DNA of 17,315 nt. Source: Gemmatimonadota bacterium (lineage in GTDB: Bacteria > Gemmatimonadota > Gemmatimonadetes > Longimicrobiales > Gaopeijiaceae). The DNA lies in the NCBI GenBank assembly GCA_015492755.1, contig WGEM01000106.1:1-17315 (forward strand). Reading direction: 5' to 3'. Shown here one piece after another: positions 1 to 7,313 of this stretch. The notes beneath the pieces were generated by a model. The model made no database searches and was not told the DNA's origin. It was given only the letters and a program-made list of their open reading frames with translations. Position 1 is the stretch's first letter. Each line of letters opens with the position of its first letter. The position numbers and the translations under genes were made by a program.

Positions 1-45
1 CGCATCCGGCCCAGATTCCCATGGCGGTCGGTCAACGACGGAGCA

Positions 46-480
46 TTACTCGCACGCGATCCCTTCGGCTTCCAGAAACGCTTCGTACTGCGCCACGGCG
101 TCGGCGCCGGCGGGCACGCCCGCGATGTCCTCATCCCAGTTGGACGGAGAAATCTTCACGATCCATCCGCCTTCGTAGGGGTCATTGTTCACCAGCTCCG
201 GATCGTCGGCCAGGGCCGGGTTCACCTCGGCGATCTCGCCGGCCACGGGGGTGGGCACCGGCCCCACCCACTTGCCGCTCTCCACCGTGGCGACGCTCTT
301 ACCCTTCTTGATGGACTTCCCCACCTTCTTGGGCGTCACCGCCACCACCTTCTTCGCCAGGCTCTGGGCCACGTCGGTGATCCCCACCGTCACGAGATCG
401 CCGTCCTTCTTCACCCAGACGTGTTTCTCGATCCAATAGTACCGGTCGTCCGGAATCGTACATCCCCGCACGGTCGCCAT
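46..480 (-). CDS. lbpA: Lipoate-binding protein LbpA (GcvH-like sulfur carrier)
   Basis: This 144-residue protein has the GcvH-type lipoyl fold. The likely lipoylated lysine is Lys70 in the motif ESGKWVGPVPTP (residues 67-78), followed by the PVAGEI turn (78-83). Glycine-cleavage H proteins usually read ES(V/M)KAAS at this place; the ESGKWVGP form is what I know from the LbpA proteins of sHdr sulfur oxidisers. In that pathway the lipoyl arm carries sulfur intermediates in the cytoplasm for the sHdr complex. It is the last gene of the sHdr operon and starts 18 bases after the zinc-finger gene. A strong AGGAGG ribosome-binding site lies 7 bases before the ATG. No glycine-cleavage genes (gcvT, gcvP) and no lipoate assembly genes (LipS1/S2 or sLpl) are in the window. 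The identity is strong; the function follows from family and context. Confidence 0.93.
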   Translation of the reverse strand: MATVRGCTIPDDRYYWIEKHVWVKKDGDLVTVGITDVAQSLAKKVVAVTPKKVGKSIKKGKSVATVESGKWVGPVPTPVAGEIAEVNPALADDPELVNNDPYEGGWIVKISPSNWDEDIAGVPAGADAVAQYEAFLEAEGIACE

Positions 481-498
481 GTGGAATCCTCCTGCACG

Positions 499-834
499 TT
501 ATCGTTGAGGTGTGTCTTCAACCGGAGCGCCCTCGGTCGGGGCAGTCGGAGACAGACCGATACGCTCGGGGTGTTCAGCCTGCAGGTGGTAAAGAAGAAG
601 ATCGAACGCCACCAGCCGGATCTCCCGCTCGAACTCCTCCAGGAACCGGGGGTCGCGGCCCCCGGGGTTCACGCTCTGCACCGCTTCCTGCTCGCAGAAA
701 GGGCACCCGATGCGGAAGAAGGGATCGTTGGGCCCTTCCCGGTGGCCCAACTCCACCTCTCCGGGATGTTCGGTCGCCAGATGGGCGTGAACACCCATGC
801 GAGGAGCATCGAATTCGCAATATGGACACCTCAT
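499..834 (-). CDS. Small twin zinc-finger-like protein, function unknown
   Basis: I do not recognise this 111-residue protein. It has two similar metal-site candidates. The first is C3-P-Y-C6 with H18-x4-H23 in HLATEHP; the second is C44-P-F-C47 with H83-x4-H88 in HLQAEHP. Both therefore read CPxC followed by HLxxEHP, like two zinc fingers of C2H2 type with different internal spacing (11 and 35 residues). The second half is an acidic helix-rich stretch (residues 61-92) and the tail is proline-rich. The ATG overlaps the stop codon of the winged-helix gene by four bases (ATGA), with AGGAG 8 bases upstream, so I prefer this start over longer readings of the same frame. It sits between the winged-helix gene and lbpA. 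It could be a nucleic-acid-binding or protein-adaptor partner of the winged-helix protein; this is inference. Confidence 0.75.
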   Translation of the reverse strand: MRCPYCEFDAPRMGVHAHLATEHPGEVELGHREGPNDPFFRIGCPFCEQEAVQSVNPGGRDPRFLEEFEREIRLVAFDLLLYHLQAEHPERIGLSPTAPTEGAPVEDTPQR

Positions 835-1265
835 TCTTCTCGCTCCTGCCCCGCACCCGCGAGCTCTTCCACCAGGCGGACCACACTTTCCCCCAGCAGG
901 GTGAGCCCCACCCTGCCGTGCTCCAGGTCCCGGACCACGAGGCCGGCCTGCTGCAGCGCGCCAACGCGGTCGGCGACGGCGGTACGCCCGCCCCCCACCA
1001 CCGCTTCCAGGGCCTTCAGCGTCGTGTCGCCCTCCCGCCACAGGTAGTCCAATACCTGGAAGGACGACCCCTCGGTGGCCGTGTGCAACACCCGCCGCAC
1101 GAAGGGACGCAGGTCAGTGTCGGGGTCCTCCGTCTCTTCCTCTGTCGCATCTTCCGTCCAGGCGAAGGAGGCCAGACGATCCTCCGCCGCCCGCACCTCA
1201 TCCCACCTGCGACGAAGCCCCCGGATCAACTCCTGGACCCGCTCGGTTGCCGGGGCGCTGTTCAA
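831..1265 (-). CDS. Winged-helix domain protein in the sHdr operon, unknown role
   Basis: This 144-residue protein has an N-terminal charged helical segment (about 1-55) and a C-terminal region resembling a MarR/ArsR-like winged helix (about 60-135). The helix-turn-helix is suggested by TLKALEAVVGGG...ADRVGALQQAGLVV. The wing is suggested by DLEHGRVGLTLLG, where the LTLLG ending resembles the LTxxG found after MarR-type wings. There is no membrane segment and no cysteine-rich site. The start is a TTG overlapping the emo stop codon by four bases (TTGA), and its own stop overlaps the next start, so translation is coupled on both sides. It may be an operon-encoded regulator or sensor, distinct from the ArsR-type gene at the head of the cluster. 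I know of no named family for it. Confidence 0.72.
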   Translation of the reverse strand: MNSAPATERVQELIRGLRRRWDEVRAAEDRLASFAWTEDATEEETEDPDTDLRPFVRRVLHTATEGSSFQVLDYLWREGDTTLKALEAVVGGGRTAVADRVGALQQAGLVVRDLEHGRVGLTLLGESVVRLVEELAGAGQEREE

Positions 1266-3427
1266 ACCGGCTCCCCCGCAACGGGGTCGTCATCCGTCGC
1301 CACGACGGTGGCCGCCTCCTCCTCGGACTCCTCCAGCCCGGTGGCCTCCACGAGGAGCTCGATGACGTCGCGCACCGCCAGGACCGCTTCGTTCCCCGTC
1401 GCCTTCACCGCCGCCGAGAACATGGACATGTCCTTGGGACACGCCACCACGAAGTCGGTCACCCCCTCCAGGGCCACGGCTTCGCGGATGCGGTTCTCGC
1501 TGGGACGCTCCTTCATGTCCGAGTCGTCCATCCACACCCGGCCGCCGCCGGCGCCGCAGCAGAAAGAATTCATCCCGTGGCGCGGCATCTCCACCAGGCT
1601 CGCCCCCAGAAGCTCCAGGAGGCGGCGCGGCGCCTCGGTGACGCCGTTGTACCGGGCCAGATAGCACGGATCGTGGTAGGTCACGCGGCGCACCACCGGG
1701 TTCTTCACCTGAAGGGCGCCCGACTCGATGAGGTCCACCAGGAGCTCGGTGTAATGCACCACCTCGTAGCGCGCGCCGAACTCAGGATACTCGTTGCGCA
1801 GCGTATTCAGCGAGTGGGGGTCGGTGGTGACGATCTTCTTGAACTGCGCCCCCTCGAGCTGCTCGATGTTGTGCTCGGCCAACATCTCGAAAAGACCCTC
1901 CTCCCCCACGCGGCGGACATCGTTTCCGGCGTTTCGCTCTCCCTCGTAGAGGATGCCGAAATCCAGGCCGGCAGCGTGGAAGACCCGGGCCACCCTCCGC
2001 GTGGTCTCCTTCACCCCTTCGTCGAACGAGGCGAAGTCCCCCACGAACCACAGGTATTCCACCGGCTCCTTACGGGCGTCCTTGACCTTGAAGTCCAGCT
2101 CCTTGGTCCAGCGGGCACGCTGCCGCGCCGACTTCCCGAAGGAGTTGCCCTGCTTGCCCAGCGCCATGAGGGCCGTCTGCAGGTTGGGATCCAGATCGCC
2201 CTCCTCCACGAGATGACGTCGCATCCCCACGATGGTGGGCACGTGCTCGATTCCCACCGGGCAGATATCCACGCACGCCAGGCACGTGGTGCAGGCCCAC
2301 AACGTCTCGGAATGGATCACCCCCCCGGCCACGGGCCTCGAGGGATCTCCGTACCGGATGTCGGGGCGGTTCTCGTGCCCCGGCGCCAGGAAGGCCAGGC
2401 TCGCGTCGGCGTGCTGGCGCAGGTCCAGGATGAGGTCCCGGGGGGAAAGGGGTGCCCCGCCGGCACGCGCCGGGCAGACCTCGTGACAGCGCCCGCACTT
2501 GGTGCACGCGTCGAAGTCCAGGAGCTGCTTCCAGGTGAAGTCGGTCAGATCCCGTACGCCCAGGTGGTCGGAGCCGTTCTGGGACGGCGCCGGAAGGCGC
2601 CGGCCGGCGTCGGGGTCCTTGAAGGCGAGGTTGACCAGATCGGCCACGATGTGAATGGCCTTGGAGTACGGGATGTACGCCACGAAGGCCAGAGCCAGGA
2701 CCCCGTGGATCCACCAGGTGGCCATGTGGGCGCTCAGTGCGCGCTCTCCGCCCCACCCCGCCCCGTCGAAGACACCCGCCAACCACCATCCTACGGGGGA
2801 CCATACCTCGAACTCGGGAAACCCCGTCCCGGCGATGCGGAACGCCTCCACGAGGTACCCGGTGACACCGACCACGAAGAGGAGCCCCAGGAAGATCCAG
2901 TCCCCCCGCACGAATCCCTTGCGGGCCCTGGGGGGTTCCTCCACGTCGACCCTGGCGTAGTTGAGGGCGAAGGGACGCACGAAGGCCCGCCGAACGGCCA
3001 TGATGGCCAGTCCCACCAGGAAGGCCGCGCCCATGACGTCCAGGATGACCGAATACCACAGGTAGAAAGAGCCGTGGAAGAACTGCCACTGGGGCGCGAA
3101 GATCCCCAGGATATCCTCCTCCACGGTGAGGATGGCGGTTCCGATGAAGAGGGCGGTGAACCCCCACATGATGAGGGCGTGGGTCACCCCGATGCCCGGT
3201 CGGCGCTTGCCCACCGTAACGTTCGAGAAGGAGAGCGCCACCCCCTTGAACACCCGCCTGAGGAGATGTCCGAAGCGGGCGTCGGGCCGGCCGCGCCTGT
3301 ACTTGCGGATCTTCAGCCATGCGCCCCACAGGAAGATGGCCGTGGCCAGGAACGCCGCCACGTAGAAGGAGATCTTCTGTGCCGGCGAGAAGTTGAGGAA
3401 TACCTCCCGGGTTACGTCGTGCTCCAT
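1262..3427 (-). CDS. emo: Membrane Etf:(mena)quinone oxidoreductase, EMO / DUF224 family
   Basis: This 721-residue protein joins a NarI-like membrane domain to an HdrD-like iron-sulfur part. About five membrane segments lie near residues 20-38, 82-102, 122-146, 176-197 and 236-258, with histidines (H83, H118, H234, H241) that could bind heme b. Two 4Fe-4S motifs follow: C308-C311-C314-C318 and C379-C382-C385-C389. A CCG domain then has C588 (HDPCYL), C623-C624 (FCCGAGGG) and C663. EMO proteins pass electrons from EtfAB to menaquinone in syntrophic bacteria. Here it starts 32 bases after etfA, so it very likely drains electrons from sulfur oxidation into the quinone pool. The first CCG site has no cysteines (see findings). 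The C-terminus (about 697-721) is acidic and probably disordered. Confidence 0.9.
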   Translation of the reverse strand: MEHDVTREVFLNFSPAQKISFYVAAFLATAIFLWGAWLKIRKYRRGRPDARFGHLLRRVFKGVALSFSNVTVGKRRPGIGVTHALIMWGFTALFIGTAILTVEEDILGIFAPQWQFFHGSFYLWYSVILDVMGAAFLVGLAIMAVRRAFVRPFALNYARVDVEEPPRARKGFVRGDWIFLGLLFVVGVTGYLVEAFRIAGTGFPEFEVWSPVGWWLAGVFDGAGWGGERALSAHMATWWIHGVLALAFVAYIPYSKAIHIVADLVNLAFKDPDAGRRLPAPSQNGSDHLGVRDLTDFTWKQLLDFDACTKCGRCHEVCPARAGGAPLSPRDLILDLRQHADASLAFLAPGHENRPDIRYGDPSRPVAGGVIHSETLWACTTCLACVDICPVGIEHVPTIVGMRRHLVEEGDLDPNLQTALMALGKQGNSFGKSARQRARWTKELDFKVKDARKEPVEYLWFVGDFASFDEGVKETTRRVARVFHAAGLDFGILYEGERNAGNDVRRVGEEGLFEMLAEHNIEQLEGAQFKKIVTTDPHSLNTLRNEYPEFGARYEVVHYTELLVDLIESGALQVKNPVVRRVTYHDPCYLARYNGVTEAPRRLLELLGASLVEMPRHGMNSFCCGAGGGRVWMDDSDMKERPSENRIREAVALEGVTDFVVACPKDMSMFSAAVKATGNEAVLAVRDVIELLVEATGLEESEEEAATVVATDDDPVAGEPV

Positions 3428-3459
3428 GAGCCAGGATCCCCCCGCAGGTCAGACGATGG

Positions 3460-4422
3460 CTACGATTCCAGCATCTCGGTCATGGCGGGAACCACGTCGA
3501 AGAGGTCCTCGGTGATTCCGTAGTCCGCCACCGAGAAGATGGGCGCCTTGGGATCGGAATTGATGGCCACGATGAGGTCGGCATCGCGCATCCCTTCCAG
3601 GTGCTCCGGCGCGCCGCTGATGCCCACGGCGATGTAGAGCTTGGGCTTTACCTTGAGACCCGACTTGCCCACCTGCCGCGACTTGGGAAGCCATCCCGCG
3701 TCCACCACGGGACGCGAGCACGCCACGGCGCCACCCAGAGCCTCGGCGAGTTCCTCCACGATCTCGATGTCGTCGCCGTCGCCGATCCCCCGGCCGACGG
3801 CCACCAGGATCTCTTCTTTCGTGATGTCCACATCGGCGGCTTCCGGCTCCACCAGCTTCACGAAGCTGATGCGGTCGTCGGCCTCCGGAGCCGCCATCGT
3901 CTCCACTTCCGGAGCGCCCTCGGCCTGTCCCTCGGCGGCGGAAGCAGAGCCTGCGATGACCGTCACCAGCGCCGTGTCGCCGTTGACTTCGGCTTCGGCG
4001 TTGAGCTTGCCGCCGAAGATCTGGCTGGTGACCACCGCCTTGCCATTCTCCATGCGGACGTCAGTGGCATACGCCGCCAGGGGCACACCCGCCTTGACCG
4101 AAAGGCCACCCGCCACATCCATGCCGATGGCGCTGTTGGGAAAGAGCATCACCGCCGGTGTCCTGTCAGCCACCACCTGGGCTAGCGCCTTCACATAGGT
4201 GGTGGGTACGAAGTGGGCCACCGACGGTCCGGTGATCTGGAGCACCCGGTCCGCGGCGCCCATCTGGGCGGTGATCCCGTCCACGTCCTGCCCCAGGACC
4301 ACCGCCACCGTCTTTCCGCCCGTCTGGCCCGCCAGACGCCTGGCCATGGCGATGAGCTCGAAGGAGGACTCGCTCACCTGACCCTCGATGTGCTCGACCA
4401 GGGCAAAGATATCTTGGCTCAT
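3460..4422 (-). CDS. etfA: Electron transfer flavoprotein alpha subunit
   Basis: This 320-residue protein is a complete EtfA. The N-terminal domain (about 1-170) includes SAIGMDVAGGLSVKAGVPLAA. The C-terminal FAD-binding domain shows VGRGIG (209-214), SRPVVDAGWLP (236-246), AVGISGAPEHLEGM (265-278) and AINSDPKAPIF (286-296). It pairs with EtfB to carry electrons on FAD in the cytoplasm. A GGAGAAGGA ribosome-binding site precedes the ATG. It is 38 bases downstream of etfB and 32 bases upstream of emo. Being placed between two HdrD-like proteins, it probably links the sHdr complex with the membrane EMO rather than serving fatty-acid oxidation; no acyl-CoA dehydrogenase genes are seen. Confidence 0.95.
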   Translation of the reverse strand: MSQDIFALVEHIEGQVSESSFELIAMARRLAGQTGGKTVAVVLGQDVDGITAQMGAADRVLQITGPSVAHFVPTTYVKALAQVVADRTPAVMLFPNSAIGMDVAGGLSVKAGVPLAAYATDVRMENGKAVVTSQIFGGKLNAEAEVNGDTALVTVIAGSASAAEGQAEGAPEVETMAAPEADDRISFVKLVEPEAADVDITKEEILVAVGRGIGDGDDIEIVEELAEALGGAVACSRPVVDAGWLPKSRQVGKSGLKVKPKLYIAVGISGAPEHLEGMRDADLIVAINSDPKAPIFSVADYGITEDLFDVVPAMTEMLES

Positions 4423-4460
4423 ATTCGATCCTTCTCCGCCTGCAGTATGCTTGGGGTGGG

Positions 4461-5228
4461 TCAGCCGGCCACCAGGCCGCGCTCCCTGAGGATGTTCACC
4501 AGACGCTCGGCCACCTCTTCCGCGCCACCTTCCAGCATCTCGGCATGGCCGGCGGACTCGGGAGCGTAGAGCCGCCGCACGGTGAGGCCCTCGTAGGGTT
4601 CGGCCTCGGCGTCGACTTCCTCGATGGTGGTGGTCTGCATGGCCTGGCGCACCTTACTCACCGGAGCGTAACGGGGCACCACGCGCGAGGCCTGGACCCC
4701 CAGCACCGCCGGGAAGGAGACCTCGAACTCGGCCATGAGGCCCCCGGCGTACTCCTGACCCACGTGCACACCGCCGTTGGACGGCTCGATGTGGGTGACC
4801 ACGCTCACGTGGGGAATGTCCAGGTACGAAGCCACCATGGGGGCCGTCCACCCGTCCAGGTCGTCGATGGCCTGCACGCCGGTGAGGATGAGGTCGAAGC
4901 CCCGGTCCCGCAGGACGTCGGCCAGGAGCTTGGACGCCGCATGCGTGCTCAGCGGCTCTTCCTCGAAGTCGCCGACCCTGACCGCGGCGTCGGCCCCCTT
5001 GGCCACCGCCGTGTAGAGGGCGTCGTCGGCGTCTTCCGTGCCCAGGGAGAACGCCGTCACCGTGCCGCCCGTGGCCTCCTTGAGCTGGAGTGCCTCCTCC
5101 AGGGCGTAGTCGTCAAACTCGTTGAGGACGAAGGTCAGGTACTCGCGGTCGAGTTCCTTCCCGTTGTCTGCGATCTCCAGATCCTCTGCAAGATCGGGCA
5201 CCTGCTTCAGAAGGACTGCAATGTTCAT
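4461..5228 (-). CDS. etfB: Electron transfer flavoprotein beta subunit
   Basis: This 255-residue protein opens with MNIAVLLKQVPD, the typical EtfB start. It shows the NEFDDYALEEALQLKE helix (about 36-51) and GVQAIDDLDGWTAPMVASYL, which forms the nucleotide-binding side of EtfB. It makes a heterodimer with EtfA. I chose the ATG at 5228, four bases after the stop of the HdrD-like gene, because upstream sequence in this frame is antisense-like and does not fit the family; GAGG lies about 9 bases before this start. Whether this Etf is bifurcating or simple cannot be decided by eye. Its place beside EMO suggests electron delivery to quinone. Confidence 0.95.
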   Translation of the reverse strand: MNIAVLLKQVPDLAEDLEIADNGKELDREYLTFVLNEFDDYALEEALQLKEATGGTVTAFSLGTEDADDALYTAVAKGADAAVRVGDFEEEPLSTHAASKLLADVLRDRGFDLILTGVQAIDDLDGWTAPMVASYLDIPHVSVVTHIEPSNGGVHVGQEYAGGLMAEFEVSFPAVLGVQASRVVPRYAPVSKVRQAMQTTTIEEVDAEAEPYEGLTVRRLYAPESAGHAEMLEGGAEEVAERLVNILRERGLVAG

Positions 5229-5232
5229 GCGC

Positions 5233-6525
5233 TCACGCCTCGGGGTGCATGGCTCTGTCGAGCAGTTCAATGATGTCGAGCACGTCCAGGGCGCCCTCGT
5301 TGCCCGTGCTCTTGACCGCGTCTTCGAACCGGGAGGGCTCGTAGGGGCAGCACACGGCGAGCGTCGCCGCCCCCGTGTCCACGGCCTCACGCACGCGGCG
5401 CTCGCTGAGGCGCTCGCTCACGTGCTCGTCCATGAGGGAATCCAGCCACATTCCGCCGCCGCCACCACCACAGCAGTAGCCGTTGGCCCGGTAGTGGGGC
5501 ATCTCGATCAGCTCGATGCCGGGAATGGCCTCCAGGAGCTTGCGCGGCGCGTCGAACTCGCCGTTGTGCCGCCCCAGGTAGCAGGGATCGTGGAACGTCA
5601 CCCGCCGCTCCACCGACGCCTTGAACTCCATCCTGTCGATGAGGGGCGCCAGGAACTGGGTGTAGTGCATGACGTTGTATTCCCCGCCCAAGGCCGGATA
5701 GAAGTTCTTAAAGGCGTTGTAGGCGTGGGGATCCATGACCACCAGCTTGTCGAACTCGTACTTGGAGAAGGTGGCGATGTTCTGCTCGGCCAGCATCTCG
5801 AAGAGGCCCTTCTCCCCCGCCAACCGGGCCGAGTCGCCGTCGCTCTTCTCCTCCCGTCCCAGGATCGCCCAGTCCACGCCCAGGGTGTTGAGCACCCGCG
5901 CCATGGCCCGGGCGGCGTCGTGGCCCCGGGGATGATACGAGGTGTAGTCCGAGACGTAGAGGAGGACGTCCACCGGTCGGCCCAGCTCCGAGATGATGGG
6001 CACCTCGGTGCCCGCCTCCTTGGCCCAGGCGGCCCGCTTGCGGGGGGACTCGCCCTGCGGGTTGCCCCGCTTCTGAAGGTTGGCGAACACCTCGCCCAAC
6101 TCGTCGGGCATGGCCCCTTCCAGAACGGCTTGCTCCCGCACGGCGGGCATGATCTCCACCATGTTGACTTCCTTGGGGCAGACCCTCAGGCAGTTGGCGC
6201 ACGTGGTGCAGAGCCAGAGGTCCGGGTCGTCCAGGAAGTTGCTCCCCCGCTGGGCCTTCCGGAACATCTTCCAGGGCCCGTAATCCCCCACCTGCTGAAT
6301 GGGGCAGACCGGGACGCACTTGGCGCACTGATAGCAGTTACGGAGCGATTCTCCCCCGTCCAGGCTCGTGATCCAGTCCAGCCCCTCCGTGGGAAACTCA
6401 GTGGTCATCCGCTGATCCAGCATCCGGCTCCAGTAGCCGGAGATGTCGATCCCCTCGACAACGGCATGCTCGACTTCGGTTACGCCGTGGGCCTTGTCCA
6501 GCCCTCGCTGCATGAAATCGGACAA
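5233..6525 (-). CDS. shdrB3: Soluble HdrD-like (HdrC-HdrB fused) subunit of sHdr
   Basis: This 430-residue protein has two 4Fe-4S motifs (C64-C67-C70-C74 and C106-C109-C112-C116) followed by a CCG domain with C315 (HDPCYL), C351-C352 (YCCGGGGGG) and C392-C393. This is the HdrC-HdrB fusion plan of HdrD/GlpC proteins without a membrane part. It is clearly paralogous to the C-terminal two thirds of the EMO in this operon. In sHdr clusters that carry etfAB, an HdrB3-type protein of this kind replaces separate hdrC2 and hdrB2; I use that name with some reserve. The start is a TTG with GGAGGG 7 bases upstream; the next ATG (codon 5) is too far from that site. All cysteines of the first CCG site are replaced. 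It probably hands electrons from sHdr to EtfAB. Confidence 0.85.
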   Translation of the reverse strand: MSDFMQRGLDKAHGVTEVEHAVVEGIDISGYWSRMLDQRMTTEFPTEGLDWITSLDGGESLRNCYQCAKCVPVCPIQQVGDYGPWKMFRKAQRGSNFLDDPDLWLCTTCANCLRVCPKEVNMVEIMPAVREQAVLEGAMPDELGEVFANLQKRGNPQGESPRKRAAWAKEAGTEVPIISELGRPVDVLLYVSDYTSYHPRGHDAARAMARVLNTLGVDWAILGREEKSDGDSARLAGEKGLFEMLAEQNIATFSKYEFDKLVVMDPHAYNAFKNFYPALGGEYNVMHYTQFLAPLIDRMEFKASVERRVTFHDPCYLGRHNGEFDAPRKLLEAIPGIELIEMPHYRANGYCCGGGGGGMWLDSLMDEHVSERLSERRVREAVDTGAATLAVCCPYEPSRFEDAVKSTGNEGALDVLDIIELLDRAMHPEA

Positions 6526-6528
6526 CGT

Positions 6529-7299
6529 CTAGCCCTCCAGGCGGTAGACCCCGAACAGGCGTCGAAGCAGTTCGGGAAGTTTCGGAATCACGCGGTTGAA
6601 CTCCTGGGTCATGCGAATGCGGGTCACGGTGTACATGTAGACCCCGTAGATCCCGGCCAGGTATACGTCCACGGCGAAGGGGCTGGTGCGCATCCTGTGA
6701 AAGCCCAGCTCGTCCGCCATGGTCCGAACCGTCTCGACGGCCTCGCCGACGCGCATGTAGATGTCGCCGGGAGTGTCGCCCTGAAGCGCCTCGTCCCCCA
6801 CGAGAACGAGGGGAAGCGCTCCGGTCCGGGTCTCGGGGTTCCACATCCAACGGGACCACAGCCAGTACCGCTCCGGGTCGTGGAAGTGGAGTGCCTCTCC
6901 GGCGAGATCGCGGCGCACCGACGGCGACACCCGGGCCAGCGCCGCGTCGAAGCGGTTGAAGCGCTCGGCCGTGTCACCCTCGCCGTGGACCAGGCCGAGG
7001 AGCGCATTGCGGAGCGGTTCCGCTCCCACGTCCGCCAGAATGTCCGCCGCCCGTTTGCGCGTGGCGAAGACACTCTCCAGAACCTCCAGGAGGTCCTCCT
7101 CCTTCGCCGACGTCAGCGCATAGCGCGACAGCAGCGGCGCGAAACGGTTGCGTTTCTGCTGCAGCTCCTCGGCGATCACCCCGATCTCCTCTTCGGAGAT
7201 CTTGATGAAGGCTTCGCGCATGAACTCCACGGCGCTGGGCGCGTCCAGGGCCAGCGGGCTGCCTCCCTTCACCGAGGGGTCCACGGACGGAGAACTCAC
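6529..7299 (-). CDS. shdrH: Conserved hypothetical protein of sHdr clusters (sHdrH)
   Basis: This 256-residue protein has no domain I recognise. It is helical and soluble by eye, with an aromatic stretch (HFHDPERYWLWSRWMW, about 137-152) and a C-terminal YGVYMYTVTRIRMTQEF segment. There is no cysteine, so it is not an iron-sulfur protein. A conserved protein without assigned function lies between hdrA and the next hdr gene in sHdr clusters of sulfur oxidisers, and this gene occupies exactly that place; the assignment rests mainly on position. The start is a GTG 14 bases after shdrA, with a GAGGCGGGG stretch before it. The stop is three bases before the TTG of the next gene. Confidence 0.7.
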   Translation of the reverse strand: MSSPSVDPSVKGGSPLALDAPSAVEFMREAFIKISEEEIGVIAEELQQKRNRFAPLLSRYALTSAKEEDLLEVLESVFATRKRAADILADVGAEPLRNALLGLVHGEGDTAERFNRFDAALARVSPSVRRDLAGEALHFHDPERYWLWSRWMWNPETRTGALPLVLVGDEALQGDTPGDIYMRVGEAVETVRTMADELGFHRMRTSPFAVDVYLAGIYGVYMYTVTRIRMTQEFNRVIPKLPELLRRLFGVYRLEG

Positions 7300-7313
7300 C
7301 TCTGCGCCCCGCC

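Noticed and set aside
46..480. Glycine-cleavage H protein
   Set aside because: The lipoyl motif ESGKWVGP and the sHdr context fit LbpA, and no other glycine-cleavage gene is nearby.
499..1041. A longer 180-residue version of the zinc-finger protein
   Set aside because: The extra N-terminus overlaps the winged-helix gene and is arginine/glycine-rich without structure; the internal ATG with AGGAG and stop overlap is the better start.
1247..3523. Long open plus-strand frame of 758 codons opposite emo
   Set aside because: It is antisense to a clearly identified gene, has a histidine- and glycine-rich composition typical of reverse-frame reading in GC-rich DNA, and shows no domain.
4461..5390. 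Longer etfB with 54 extra N-terminal residues
   Set aside because: The extension runs inside the HdrD-like gene and does not match EtfB, which starts MNIAVLLKQVPD.
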